Notes under the pieces: generated by a model
The model's input: the letters and a program-made list of their open reading frames with translations, nothing else
What the model was told of the DNA's origin: nothing
Database searches by the model: none
Made by a program: the position numbers and the translations under genes
From: Aldrovandia affinis
Taxonomy: Eukaryota > Chordata > Actinopteri > Notacanthiformes > Halosauridae
Length of the DNA: 64,000 nt
Assembly: GCA_029706075.1 (NCBI GenBank)
Contig: JAINUG010000114.1
Location: 1,984,001 to 2,048,000, forward strand
Direction of reading: 5' to 3'
Shown: positions 1 through 10,777 of the stretch, in pieces
Numbering within the stretch: position 1 is the first letter of the stretch
How the letters are laid out: every line of letters starts with the position of its first letter

Positions 1-791
1 TTGTCCTTGCCCTTGGATTTCTGGTTGTCCAGACACTGTAGGCACTCTTCCCCCAGCTTCTGGGTTAGCTTGCTCACCTCTTCTTCCAATTCCCAGCTGT
101 GCGCCTCCACACATCTCACCTCTGTCTCAAGAGATGTTTTTTCATTCTTGAGTTGCACAGCTATGTCCCAAATCTTCCTCAGGGAGTCGCTGTGCTCCTC
201 CAGCATTTTCCCCATGACCAGCAGATGGCACTCCTCTGAGGTCCCCAATTGAGCCTTTGTCCTGTCTCGCCATCGATCCTCAACACTGCCTGCCTCTGGT
301 TCTTCACCAGGTCTTCCTTCTGGTCCCAACAACATTTCTCCAGTTTTCAGATCACTTCATCTTGGCCCTTTATGAACATTTGCGCCTCTCCCAACTCTGC
401 CTCTAACCCAGTACACTTCTCAGCAATTCTTGCTTCACTATTATGCTGCGGTTGTGGCTTACTTGGGTTCTTGTGGTCCTTTTCTCTAGGAGCCACAACA
501 GGGTAGGAGTGGCCATTTTTATTTTGCTGGGTTGGTGACCATACTCCATGCAGCATATACACCACGGGGTGCCACTTCCTGCCAGTTGGGCTGCTCCTTG
601 TTCCACACCACCTGACGCCTCTCATTCATCATGTTAGACATGGCAGACAGGCTCTTCCTCAGGAACAGTGGGCATGTTTCCATCGTCCATCTTTGGGTGC
701 GCTCTGGCGACCTCAGGAATGCAGCAATCAATTTCTCGGAATTCTCCCATCTCTCTCTAGCCAGGAGAATATTTTTGGATCCGACATCCAA
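1..791 (-). pseudogene. gag-like coiled-coil remnant of an LTR retrotransposon (runs off the left edge)
   Basis: Reading leftwards from about 791, a start codon opens a frame whose first part is rich in Arg, Glu and Trp (MDVGSKNILLARERWENSEK...). After at least two frame changes (near 520 and 250) it becomes a strongly charged heptad-like region full of Leu, Glu and Lys (for example LEEEVSKLTQKLGEE) that continues to base 1. It lies just inside an LTR end (883) and a TGGAGAATGCAGGCA stretch like the primer-binding region of the gypsy element at 16640, so I infer a gag-type structural protein. No protease, zinc knuckle or reverse transcriptase is visible before the window ends. A host coiled-coil gene is possible but less likely, given the frame changes and the LTR. 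Confidence 0.5.
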
Positions 792-882
792 CCCAGGTCC
801 AAAAGCTCAATTTGACATTTTTTCTTTGTACTACCTACTCTTGCTTATAGGTGATGTCCTCTGCCTGCATTCTCCACCATAT

Positions 883-1000
883 TGTGGTGTCCCTTGGGGT
901 TGGGCGACACTCACAGACCCTTGCAGAGGGCTTAAGCAGTTAAATAACCCAGAGAAAGCAGTAGTGCAAACAAAACAATACTTTATTAAAAGAATATGCA
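883..1000 (-). mobile_element. LTR fragment, family D
   Basis: On the minus strand this ends in GACACCACA, followed by ATATGGTGGAGAATGC, an LTR/primer-binding-site junction. The same LTR end occurs at 10777 (plus) and 27826 (minus), with the shared stretch GTTGGGCGACA and an AATAAA-type signal. Homology fades beyond about 1000, so only the 3' part of the LTR is supported. Confidence 0.6.
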
Positions 1001-1002
1001 TT

Positions 1003-2328
1003 TTCTTGGTTCAATAAAGCATGCAACACATTTTGGTCTTTAATTGTGGAATGTGATGCAATTAGTTGTCTTTGAGGCCAAATACATTCATAATGTCACT
1101 GGGCTTGATTCAATTAACTGTGCAAACAGAGATTGTTCCATGAATTTGGATCCAGTGACTAAATCCTTTTTGATACATTGTATACACAAGAATTATAATT
1201 CTTGTCCAAATATTGGAGGGATATAATAGAGGGAATTTAATGTAGGAGAAGGGCTGCAAGGTATTGGCATGCATGCATTGCAAAACTACAGCTTTGCAAC
1301 ACTACTACTTTCCTCTTTAATATTTGTAATGTGTAATTATTCTAAGCCAGATCAATGGTCTCTCAACATAATGCCATAGACAGAATGATGTGCAGTTCTC
1401 TTCTTTTCCAAACCCTGAAGGAATGTAATGATCTGGTAACGAAGAATAAGACTCTTGTTAGAGCTCTGTCAAGACATATGTCTGCTAAGTCTTTATCCTT
1501 TGAGCCAATACACAAGCATCATTTATTGCACTGTGTGAGGGGACCAAGGTATTTTGTTTGTTTCAAGAACTTCCAAAAAATATACAGTATATTTTTAGTA
1601 ACATAAATAATATGTTAAATCTTCAGTTTATCTCCTTTTCAACAGTTACCATTCCACACGTTAAATATGTTACTTGCATGCCTGAATTCGAGTTAGTCGC
1701 AGTGGTGCAGAGAAAGAGCAGCACTCACTAAATGGTCACAGCTCTGAGACCCCCTGTCTGATATTGAGAGCTTCCCTCACAGTCAGACATGGTCCAGGTC
1801 AAAACCAGTGGGGGAAGGCTCTAAGGAGGCCACGGCCCATCTGCAGGGTTCACTGATGACCAGCCCCTAGAGGGAGACGGCCTTCACACCGCTGGAACAT
1901 ACAGCAGGGTGTAAAGTAGAAACCTCCGATATAAATGTGACTTTGTGTGATGGTGAAAAAGGCAAGCAACTCCAAATCAATTGACTGCAAATTTCAATCC
2001 AGGGCATGAGCAGGCAGTTTCATCAAGAAAGATCCGTCGAGAACACTGCATAGCAGGATAGTATAGTCGTATTGCAATGCACAAACCACTTCATATTGGT
2101 AATTCCACCTTTTTGGCCACTACATAAAACACATTTTAGTTTTAGTATATCAGTTTCTCACTGAGAAAAGCATCAGAAGGAAACTTGTCCGGGAGGAGGA
2201 AGAGGACTAACACGTTAGTTTAGTTTAGTTTGTATATTTTAATCTAAGCTGCAAATACTAAACGTGTTTATTCACTGTATTAACTACATTTCGTAGCCCA
2301 AAATCTACCCCCTCCCCAGACTATACCC
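1003..2328. other. intergenic, no feature recognised
   Basis: AT-rich, stop-filled in all frames apart from short ORFs without recognisable motifs. No repeat shared with the rest of the window was seen. Confidence 0.5.
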
Positions 2329-2678
2329 GTGTTAAAGTGGGCTAGCCTGTTTTATACCCCGGGATATAAACTGGACTGGCCCATAATATACCTGGGGTAT
2401 AAAACAGGCTAGGCTATTTCATACCCCCCTAGGCCAGATTATACCCCCCCCACACACTCAGAAACTATCCCTATGAGAGTTTTGTTTTGAACTCAGTGGT
2501 CTAGCTAAACTATCTCAATTTAAATTAAAAAACAGACTCAGATATTAAATGTTTATTTTATTTCTCACGCTGATGACACAACCTTATAAACTAAAATACA
2601 CAATTTGAATCGCTTAACTGCCCTTGCAAACTAATCGAGTGCAGACTACAATGAAGCATGAGCCAACAAAACATATAT

Positions 2679-4098
2679 CTAAACACTGGTTACAACATTG
2701 AAGTGCTCTGACACATTCTCAAGATATAACGCATGATCTGTCAAGCTCTGGAGACTAAAGCTGGCAGGATACGTTAGCCACTGCATTGAATGGCCAACCT
2801 TGGTATATACTGCAATGTCATATCCTATCAAACTGGCTGTGGCCATGACCTCAGCATCAGTCGCTGTCATGGTTTTTCCCCAGACTCACCGCTGGGTGGC
2901 GGTGTTGCGCCTTCCTTGTGGGAGGCGCACAGGTGGGGTCATTTGGTAATTACCTTCCTATTTAAACCCCCACCTGTAGTTGCTCTGGGCGAAATCGTAA
3001 GCCATCTTTGCGATCTAGCCGGTAAGGTTGTTGTGTCTTTTTAAACACGTAACACAAGACTTACTTTAGAAGACTCTTTCTGTCTGAAACCATCTCTAAC
3101 AAAGAACATCTTTATTGTACCTTCAATAAGAACCTTGCTCTCTATTAGGAGCTTCCGTTTGGTTTCTTTTGTTCAGTCGGTTCGACTGTGTTTTGGGTTA
3201 CATTCTCGTTCTTTTGGCTCTCCTAGCCCTTTTCTCGTTTACGGACACTCTGTGTCACTCGGTTTATTTGATTGTTTTCTATTACCATTTGGTAATCCGG
3301 TGGTCGTATTCCCACCACCGTGTGTTTTGTTTTCTTCAAAGAAATTAGTATAAGGTATTTTGTTTATCGGGTGTTTTGCTACCCTTACCTTATTAACTCT
3401 GCGGAGTTTTCTTTATTTCTTTTGTTTGTGTCAGTGTTGACACCTAGCCGCCCGTTGGGTGATATTTTCCGTTCCTCCCTTTTGTTCGTCCCTTCCCTAT
3501 TTCTCTGTTTATCAGAGCTAGTGGTTAGACTGTAGGGCAGTACAGTGTAACTTATTGATCCCCTGGGGTTCTGCGAGTGGCGCCTATCACCGCCCACCCT
3601 CACAGTCGCACATACTCCATCCAGTGACATTCCAGAGACAATCACATAGTCATTAACATTCTGGTTCAGGTAGTGTTGGAGCTTCATGTTGATGCCAGTG
3701 TTCATGTGCTGCACGACTCGATCTTGGATGATGCCATGGCTCTCCTCTGATCCTGTGAGTATATAACTGATGGATCGGAAGTAGCAGTTGCCATCGCCTT
3801 TGGTCTTGTACGTTCGTCTTGGCTGTGATAGTTCAGAGGGTCGGCCAAAGTATATTGATTTTGTTGATGTCAGACCCAGCGCTGTTGCGAGTTTCTTTCG
3901 AGCATTGCTGGAGAGTGGGCTGAACATACTGGTCGACTTGGGTTTTTTGCTGACGTATTCCGTTGTGTCACTGGTCTCGTCTAGCTCCCTCCTTAGTCTG
4001 TTGGTTTGCTGGGGTTTGTCCTCTATGGTGTCACAGGGGTGGTCAGGAATGGTGGAGTGCTCAAGGTGATGGGGAAACATCTGATGTTGATGTGGCAT
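2679..4098 (-). pseudogene. OTU-domain cysteine protease of the Ginger-like element, split by a solo LTR
   Basis: Starting at 4098 (MPHQHQM...), a basic linker leads into the OTU signature KGDGNCYFRSISYILTG, containing the Asp and catalytic Cys of the DGNC motif. The frame runs through VIVSGMSLDGVCAT and is broken at 3609 by an LTR. It resumes at 2864 with DAEVMATASLIGYDIAVY and ends in YLENVSEHFNVV, where the His fits the catalytic His of the family, with a stop at 2679. Removing the LTR and one GTCGC copy joins the halves in frame (GVCAT-DAEV), so the gene was intact here when the LTR arrived. The start overlaps the end of the integrase frame by about 38 bases in another frame, so it may originally have been fused to it. 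The role in transposition is unknown; deubiquitinase-type activity is inferred from the family. Confidence 0.75.
2865..3604 (+). mobile_element. solo LTR, family C (740 bp), with 5-bp target duplication
   Basis: Starts TGTCATGG and ends CCCTCACA, bounded by GTCGC at 2860-2864 and 3605-3609. Close copies lie at 55496-56234 (plus) and 46416-49677 (minus, interrupted). ORFs inside it are chance frames. It sits in the OTU gene of the Ginger-like element. Confidence 0.85.
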
Positions 4099-5116
4099 CT
4101 GTGTAGATCTTGAGGTTGCTGGCGTGGTAGATGTTACTTAGGATCTTGTCGGTTTTAATTTTTTTTAGCTTGACATGGCCTTTGCTGAGGGACTCAACAA
4201 CAGTATATGGACCAGTCCAGCGAGGCTCCAGCTTGGATCCCAACCTGTGGATACGTTGACTGTTTTTGATGTAGACTTTGGACCCTGTGATAATCTCTTT
4301 GTTGCTTTCATGGCGACAATCATAATTCTCCTTCTGACGAGACTGTGCACTGGCGATGTTGCTGGAGACTGCGGAACAGAGGTCTTTACAAAGGGCTGGC
4401 TGAGTCTGGAAGTGGTGCTGCATCACTCTTGTCGGCAGACTTCAGGTCAATGGGCAGCTTGGCAGTGCGGCCATACATCACATACAACAGAGTAAAGGAA
4501 CTGTGCCACTGACTTCGCGCTCTGGTCCGGGATAGCTGCGCCTTCAGTCCACTTGGAGAAATGGTCTGTTATGGCGACGATATACTTGTTGCTACTTGTC
4601 GTTTCTTGAAGAGGTCCGATAATGTCAATCCCAACCAGACTCCAGATCTTGGCAGGTACAGGTATGGGGTTGAGTGGCGGAGCTTCTTTGCTGACTTTGG
4701 GATTAATGACAAAACACTTTGGACATGCCTTCACATATTCTTGTACATCGTTCTTCATGCTTTTCCAGTAATATCGCGAGATAATTTTTTTAATATATTT
4801 TGAGACCTACATTGTTAAAAGAAAGTGTTTTATTTTACCATATTTTACGGAAGGTTTTATCTCTGCCAAAGTGCCCTCCTGTAGCTGGATTATCATGACA
4901 GGCCTTCAGAATGCTGGGCACACGGGTTTTGACAAGAACCTCCTTGTCTCCATGGAAGAGAGTTCCACTGTCAGCACGAAATGGCTTTGCTGTCTGATGA
5001 AACTGAGACTTTGCATTCACACGCTTGGCAGGATCCAGGTCATAGATATGCTGAGGATACTTTCGATCAGCGCTGCTGTAGAAGTTCAAAATCTGGTTGT
5101 ACTGTTTATCATCCAT
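4061..5116 (-). pseudogene. Ginger-like integrase/transposase, internally deleted
   Basis: Read leftwards from 5116: a zinc-binding H2C2 region (HDNPATGGHFGRDKTFRKI, then YVKACPKC after a 45-bp insert), then the start of the catalytic core with the first Asp in SLVGIDIIGPL and KYIVAITDHFSKW. At about 4495 the frame jumps from VAQFLYS straight to LLYVMYGRTAKLP in another frame, so the segment carrying the second Asp and the Glu is missing. The C-terminal part holds RWTGPYTVVESL, a GPY/F motif, and ends near 4061. Without the catalytic Asp and Glu it cannot be active. The family is the retroviral-type integrase fold; Ginger rather than gypsy is inferred from the inverted ends and the absence of RT. 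Confidence 0.75.
4796..4840 (-). repeat. 45-bp insert with TA duplication inside the integrase
   Basis: The segment TATTTTGAGACC...TATTTTACCA is flanked by TA on both sides. Removing it plus one TA restores the integrase frame from FRKI into LKKIISRYYW. A near-identical 43-bp copy lies at 6733-6775. Confidence 0.6.
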
Positions 5117-5212
5117 GATAGATTTTTTTCTGTGAAAGTTTGAGGGGGGGTATAATCTGGACTCGAGAGGTATATTCTGGGCTAGCCTGTTTTATACCCT
5201 GGGTTAATGTGG

Positions 5213-5400
5213 GCTGCTACACCGGGTTACGGTCGACGGCCTGGTGAGTGCCATCTCGGAGGAGACATTACTTCGCCTTCGTCACTACCGGTTGCAGGAC
5301 TATGGCAGCGAACTCACATTACTAGGGGGGGATTGACATAAAATGAGCGGGTCTAATTGGCTACTAAATTGGGAGAAAATGGGAGAAACAAAATATTTTT
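5213..5400 (+). mobile_element. tRNA-SINE 3' fragment
   Basis: Contains GGTCGACGGCCTGG, ATGGCAGCGAACTC and the tail AATTGGCTACTAAATTGGG, all found in the complete SINE at 35971-36282. The tRNA-like head is absent. Confidence 0.7.
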
Positions 5401-5402
5401 AG

Positions 5403-6370
5403 AAAAAAAATAATATATATATTGTTTGGGAAGTTCTTCCCAACACTGTTGTAGAAGTTCCCACAAATGTGTTGCACTTGTAGGTTGCTTTGCTTTCACC
5501 CTTCTGTCCAGTTCATCCCAAACCAGCTCGATGGGGTTTAAGTCTGGAGACTGTGCTGGCCATTCCATGATTTTAAGCCTACCGTCTTGTTCTTTTCTTC
5601 TAAGGTAGTTCTGCCTGGAAGTATGTTTTGGGTCATTATCTTGCTGTAGGATGAACCCTTGACCAACTAGGCGTTGACCAGAGGGTATTGCATGGCACTG
5701 CAAAATGCTGTGGTAGCCCTTTTGGTTCAGGGTGCCAGTCACTGAGTGCAAGTTGCTGACTGGATCCAGCAAAAGAGCCCCAGACCATCACACTTCCTCC
5801 TCCATGTTTGACAGTTGGTGTCACAGACTGAGGAACCATCCTTTCGCCTACTCGACGGCCTACAAAAACGTTTAAAAAGGTCAAGATTTAATCGGTCCAT
5901 AAGACCTTCTTCCAGTCTTCAGCAGTCCACTGGCGGTGCTTCATGGCCCAGATAAGCCTCTTTTTCTTATTTTGCCATCTTAGCAATGGCTTTCTTTCTG
6001 CCACTTGACCTGTCAAACCTACAGCTTGAAGTCTTCTCTTCACAGTTTAAACTGAGACTTCCTTACTTACTTAACAGTGTTAAGCTGTGCTTGAAGCTGT
6101 TTTCCTGTGAGCTGCCTATCACGCAAGCTGTTGACTCTCAGAAACTTGTCTTCTGATTTTGTTGTGGCTTTGGGTGTGCCAGACCTCTTCCTGTCAGAGT
6201 TTCCTCCAGTTTCCAAGTGCCTTTTAATGGTGTAGGAAACTGTACTCGCTGACACTTTGGCCTTCTTTGCAATTTCTCTAAAGGAAAGACCTACACTTGG
6301 TTACAATGGTCTGTTTGTCTTCCTTTGTTAATTGCCTTTTTCTCAGCATTATGATAGCAATATACTACTT
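5403..6370 (-). pseudogene. Tc1/mariner transposase, decayed
   Basis: Minus-strand pieces in several frames follow Tc1 order. Helix-turn-helix DNA-binding part at 6255-6067 (STVSYTIKRHLETGG, then RSGTPKATTKSED). First catalytic Asp near 5905 (LWTD, followed by a stop). GGGSVMVWGSF near 5795. Second Asp in LQQDNDPKHTS. SPDLNPIELVWDELD with the catalytic Glu near 5520. A typical Tc1 transposase is about 340 residues in one exon; here several stops and frame changes separate the pieces. The left end fades into an AT-rich run at about 5400. Typical fish Tc1; no nearby inverted repeats could be paired with confidence. Confidence 0.85.
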
Positions 6371-6385
6371 CCTGCAATATTGTTG

Positions 6386-6432
6386 CTATAGTCGCTCTGG
6401 ATAAGAGCGTCTGCTAAATGCTTAACATGTAA
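6386..6432 (-). repeat. fish SINE tail fragment (V-SINE-like)
   Basis: GTCGCTCTGGATAAGAGCG followed by TCTGCTAAATG and ATGTAAAT repeats, the reverse of the conserved tail also found at 25305, 21912 and 35598. Assignment to V-SINEs is from memory of that superfamily's conserved tail. Confidence 0.55.
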
Positions 6433-6439
6433 ATATACA

Positions 6440-6885
6440 TGTAAATGCCACTGTGTGATGGAGCACCAGTGAGGAACAGAGGGCTCAGCTGGGTCTTTGA
6501 CAGGGCAGCAGGACCATGCTACAGGCTTTCAATGGCTTCAGAAAGCAATTCATGGAGATTAGGCCAATACTGGATGACAGTACTGGCCAGTACTCACATG
6601 GATGACAGTTTTGCGTGCTGCGCCAGGAGCGCTTCTCAAAAGAAGGTGCGGGAGGTGCGGAAAAGTTGGCGCGCAAATCAGAGGGGGAAAACAAGGCGCA
6701 CATTCATTTGTTATTTTCATGATTTGAGTTTATATTTTGAGACCAACATTGTTAAAAGAGTGTTTTATTTTACCATCTCTTTTTTTCCTTATTTGTAGGC
6801 TTTCCAACTTTAAAAAACAACGTTTCTTTTCTTCTAACTTAATATAATTGTTAAATGGAAAGCAATAAATAACAAATTCACGACT
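6440..6885. other. unassigned sequence with one short repeat
   Basis: No coding motif seen. Positions 6733-6775 match the 45-bp insert at 4796-4840. Confidence 0.4.
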
Positions 6886-7206
6886 CTAACTAGGCCTGTT
6901 TAATTTATGTTCGTCATACAGTAGGCCTACATGTGTCACCCTGGAGTGTGCATCACAAACCACCTGGATATTAATGCAGTGGACACCCTTCCGATTCACA
7001 TAAATGATACCGTGATCAGATGGTGCACGCAACTGCACATTGCGTATAAAAATCCTGTTTAGTTCTCTGCTGGCTGTGGGGTGTAGGAAAAGTAATAAAC
7101 TAATTTGTATGTTGGACAAGACTGGAATGTATGCATGCACAGCATGTACAGCCGAACTGATAGCCGTCTGGCAAACACCGGCTGCCAAACCCAGGGTATT
7201 GCTCAC
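6886..7206 (-). pseudogene. PIF/Harbinger (HARBI1-like) transposase fragment
   Basis: The 106-codon frame reads TLGLAAGVCQTAISSAVHAV (the residues before the nuclease core in Harbinger transposases) and later LRAPSDHGIIYVNRKGVHCINIQVVCDA. The APS...YVNRK...INVQ..CDA pattern is typical of the DDE_4 nuclease of Harbinger/HARBI1. The segment that should carry the first catalytic Asp (GAIDCTH in relatives) is replaced by NRIFIRNVQ, so the first Asp is missing, and the end is truncated at 6886. It is probably the interior of the element whose GGGCCC-type end lies at 7560-7836 in the same orientation; that link is inferred. Confidence 0.65.
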
Positions 7207-7559
7207 GGTATCGCTTTCGCATATCGCCTATCGCATTTTCTGTAATGCAAATGGAAAGAATAAAACCCTTTCACATAAGAAAAACAATGTGCATACAAAC
7301 ATATATTTATTTAACATGTGTATCTTACTGAACGGTAGCGATGGATGGGCTGCTGGCTTCAGTCTTTCATGTCCGTGCATTGAATAACCACAAGCTGTGG
7401 TGAAATAGTTTTTAGCTTAACTGATTATGCTTGCAAGTTACCGATGGATTGGATGATTTGCCTCAACGTGGGGGGAAATTCACAATATTCACAAAACATT
7501 CTCATGTCATTTCAGATAACTTTATGTTCATATGTGTGCATCAATAAAGTCACCAAATT

Positions 7560-7836
7560 GCACAAAGCTCCAACGTTTGCGCTAAGAGGTGGTCTAGTTG
7601 GACGTTAACGCAAATGCATTATTTGACACCAAATTTGCATAGCGCTGACTGTTTTCATAGTCACACCCCCTATTGCGCTGCCCAGCCCATAGTCGCGCAA
7701 ATGCCTTCATTGCGCAACCACGAAATTGCCAAACTCGGTGGAGACGGGAAATATTCAGTTTGTGACAGACGAAACTGGCAATTCGCCTGCGCTAGGGCAT
7801 AACGGCGCTCAGTGCCGGCAAAAATAGGGCCCTGAA
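7560..7836 (-). mobile_element. end of a GGGCCC-type DNA transposon (probably Harbinger-related)
   Basis: Inverted copy of 30703-30942: shares CATTATTTGACACC, GCGCTGACTGTTTTCATAG, the AAATTGCCAAACTCGG region and the terminal AAAATAGGGCCC. The other end could not be located to the left. Confidence 0.6.
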
Positions 7837-7839
7837 TGT

Positions 7840-10085
7840 TAGCTTTAGTTGCTTCAACAAGGGCTTTGGGCTGTCAGATATTAATATGCACAGAACAGGA
7901 TAGTGAGCTAGCTTGTGTTTAAATAAGGTGGACATTTTAGTTTAAGATAGTGAGTTAGCTAGCTACCTAAGGGTTAAATGGCTAGCCATTGATGCTATCA
8001 CACTAGCTACATAACTACTTTGTTAGCAAGGTAATCAGCTCCTTTTTGTGTGTCCATGTTTAGTTATTGCGCTGTAATCCAGTTCTTGCAAATAATGTAG
8101 GGCAGGGGTAGGCATATATGGGCCATGGGTCCTGATGGAAGTGGCCATTTAAAGTCAATGGGCCCTCCACCAAGATTAGTCTTGCTCAGTTTTACGTCTA
8201 ACTCCTCCTATCCCACAGTTGCCAAGGCAACATCTGTGACCTCCCCACTCATTGTATCTGTATTAGCTACAAATATAACATTATCTGTTAAATAACATGA
8301 CAACAGTATTGTCTCCCATTAATCCTTAGTGGTCTGGTTCGATTTCCTGTCTCACAATTCACAACTAAAGGACAGGAGGCATGCATAGCAATTGTGTGTA
8401 TGAAAATACATTTTGATTAGTCTCTGATTTGAAAAAACGTATTGCAGAATGTACCAAAAGGGAAACCTTTGCTGTATACAATTTTTGTCCAGTTGATACA
8501 TATGCCAAGCGAGGAGCCAGTGCAAAATGGGATTGTGTTTGTGCTTAATGTTTGAAAGAAAAGTCCTTTCCAGGCTGAGCTCCAGCTTATAGGAAGAAGA
8601 GTGATTATTTCTCATTGCTCCATAAGGAGCAGTGTTTACTAATGCAGTTATAAGTAAGTGAACGTCGCTCTGCTTGAGCTCCCTGGGTACCTGGCATTAC
8701 ATTTACATTACAGCTGAAGTAATGTGCATGCTTGCCACATCCTCACCCTATCATATTAATTACGGGCTGAGAGTCATCACTTCTCCGAGCACTTTTAATC
8801 GTTTCCCCACACTGAGTCGAGCTGGGATATGGATACTGCTGGAACTAAACAAAATCCAGACACTTTGAGAAAAAAAGATAAATAATCCATTCTTTTCTAT
8901 TATGTTAACCTTGATGGTGCTGAACATTCACTCTGGATATCTATGAGATAACTCATCCTCTATTGCCAAATCACATGTCAGGTTTGAACAAATGTTTATG
9001 AACAACACACAGAATACCTGAACAGTGCCAATAAAATGCAACCCACAGCATTGTGTGCATTCAGATATTACCAACCATTCTCAGCAGGGGACTGAAATAA
9101 ACCTATTAGCCGGTTCCTCTGTGGTCCTTTTGGAAAAACAAGGTGTGGGCTCCTCCTATGTCATCAATACAATGTCATTGCAATTAAAGAGTTCATTATT
9201 GCTCAGATAGACTAAAGCTAATCTCATTTACGTTACAACATTAATTACCAGGGGCAGAATGTGGAGTAGACCCCGAGCTTGGGGTTCAAAGTCCAGCCAC
9301 CCAATCGTGGGGGGCCCCGTTTATGTTTCCTATTGATAGGCCGGTTGATTCTCACACCTTGAGGAAAAGTGCTTCAGCTGCCATGGGGCTGGACAGGGAA
9401 AGAGTTTCTATAGCAGACCAAATGTAAACAAATTACTTCTTTCTTGCTATTGCCCTCCATGAGATATTAATTTGATACCTTTTCTAACGATCAAAATTAT
9501 TCAAATATGTCTAATTGAGTTCATCATTTGCCTATTTTGGAGTCCTAGAGCTTCACATCTTCATCTCCATGTTCTCTATTTGTGAGTGTCACTTTATCTC
9601 AAGGTAGACCACAAGCAACAGATGCTATGAAGCCTTTTAGATAGGAGGAGAGAAAGCATGAAATTGTCACTTCATAGCCAGATTTTAATTTGATTTACAT
9701 TTCCTCAGGCGTATCATTCACAGACACCAGTGCCAGGACGTTTTGCTTATGGAAAGGTTAATAGAAATCTATGATGGAAAGAAGTCATACTCATGTGCAC
9801 ATACACTCACAATGAGTGTGCTCCAAAGTGTTACATATTCCAGCAAATTCAATTATCCAGGGCAACTTTCATTTTACATATTAACAATTTACTAGACCTG
9901 AATCAGTAGATACTACACATGTAAACTTCCCTAGCCTCAACTCTGTTCTTCCAGAGAGACAAGCTCATCATTTTAAATCCCAGGGTGCATCACACAGGAA
10001 ATACGTTTCTGTTATGAAAACTGCATGGTTGCTGAGTTACATCCGTCAGTCTACCCTGGCCCATTCGCTCTATTGAGGATCTATT
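7840..10085. other. intergenic, no feature recognised
   Basis: AT-rich, with short ORFs only and no domain motifs. No inverted repeats or LTR ends noticed. Confidence 0.5.
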
Positions 10086-10089
10086 GTTT

Positions 10090-10389
10090 TACAAAGCAAA
10101 TCAAGCTCTGTCATTTTGGAATCAGGCAGTGGACATTATTTATATAGGCATTGAGTATAAATCAAAGGTGGTTATATTAATGTTATATAATGCCTTTGTC
10201 AGACCCCATTTAGAATACTGTGTGCAGTTCTGGGCACCGCACTACAAGAAAGATATAGAAGCTCTTGAAAAAGTCCAAAGAAGGGCAACTAAACTGATAC
10301 CTGGTATGAAAGGTAAAAGTTATGATGATAGACTTAAGGCACTCAATCTATTTAAACTTAGCAAACAGAGACTGACTCACATTACCCAT
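10090..10389 (+). pseudogene. LINE reverse transcriptase C-terminal fragment (CR1/L2-like)
   Basis: The frame reads [20 protein letters not shown], then [20 protein letters not shown] and [14 protein letters not shown]. This RPHLEYC..FW...KDI..LE.VQRRAT pattern is the conserved stretch after the RT fingers in CR1/L2-type LINEs. Only about 100 codons survive, the N-terminal catalytic part (YADD) is absent, and the 3' side is cut by an LTR beginning at about 10390. Confidence 0.75.
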
Positions 10390-10777
10390 TGAGAGGAGTA
10401 GGAACGTGTTTGGGAAGGAGTTGCTGTGTGTGTTTGGAGAGTGAATACCTGTGAAGTCTTTTGACCAGCCAGGATTTGGAAAGAGAGTGTTGGAGTGTTT
10501 TTTTGTGTATGGAATTGGATTGCTTTGGATTTTGGCTACGGACTGGATTGCGGAACTGACTTGGATAACGAAATTGGATTGGACATTGACAACGATAAGG
10601 ATGGCGGATTTTGTGTGTTTGTATTCCCCTGAAGACCCCACCCTTTGTTTTGTGTTTGTTAGTATTAGTTAAATAAATCATTGTTTTGTGTTTGAATACT
10701 GCCTCCTCTGCGTTCTTGAACTTGCCTACGCCCTCTGCAAGGTCCGTGAGTGTCGCCCAACCCCTGGGGACACCACA
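10390..10777 (+). mobile_element. LTR, family D (388 bp, solo or truncated)
   Basis: Begins TGAGAGGAG, has an AATAAA signal near 10671 and ends GGGGACACCACA. The 3' half matches 883-1000 and 27826-27960 in inverse orientation. The left boundary is inferred from the break in the LINE. Confidence 0.55.

Larger units (their letters stand above)
2330..5215 (-). mobile_element. Ginger-like cut-and-paste DNA transposon (integrase + OTU protease), degenerate
   Basis: The two ends carry related, inverted sequence: a hairpin at 2344-2410 built on AGCCTGTTTTATACCC and the same motif at 5184-5203, plus CCAGATTATACC near 2440 facing GGTATAATCTGG near 5150. Between them, on the minus strand, are an LTR-retrotransposon-type integrase with a GPY/F motif and an OTU cysteine protease, with no gag, protease or reverse transcriptase. 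Integrase in an inverted-repeat element is the hallmark of Ginger transposons, and OTU domains are, to my knowledge, reported in some Ginger1 members. Exact ends and target duplication are not resolved because a SINE piece abuts the right end. Confidence 0.6.

Noticed and set aside
2860-3535. Plus-strand ORFs at 2790-3535 as genes
   Set aside because: They lie within the family C LTR and recur in the LTR at 55496-56165.
4807-4838. A 32-nt GT-AG intron in the Ginger-like integrase
   Set aside because: Far below the usual vertebrate minimum, and the TA-flanked insertion explanation restores the frame exactly.
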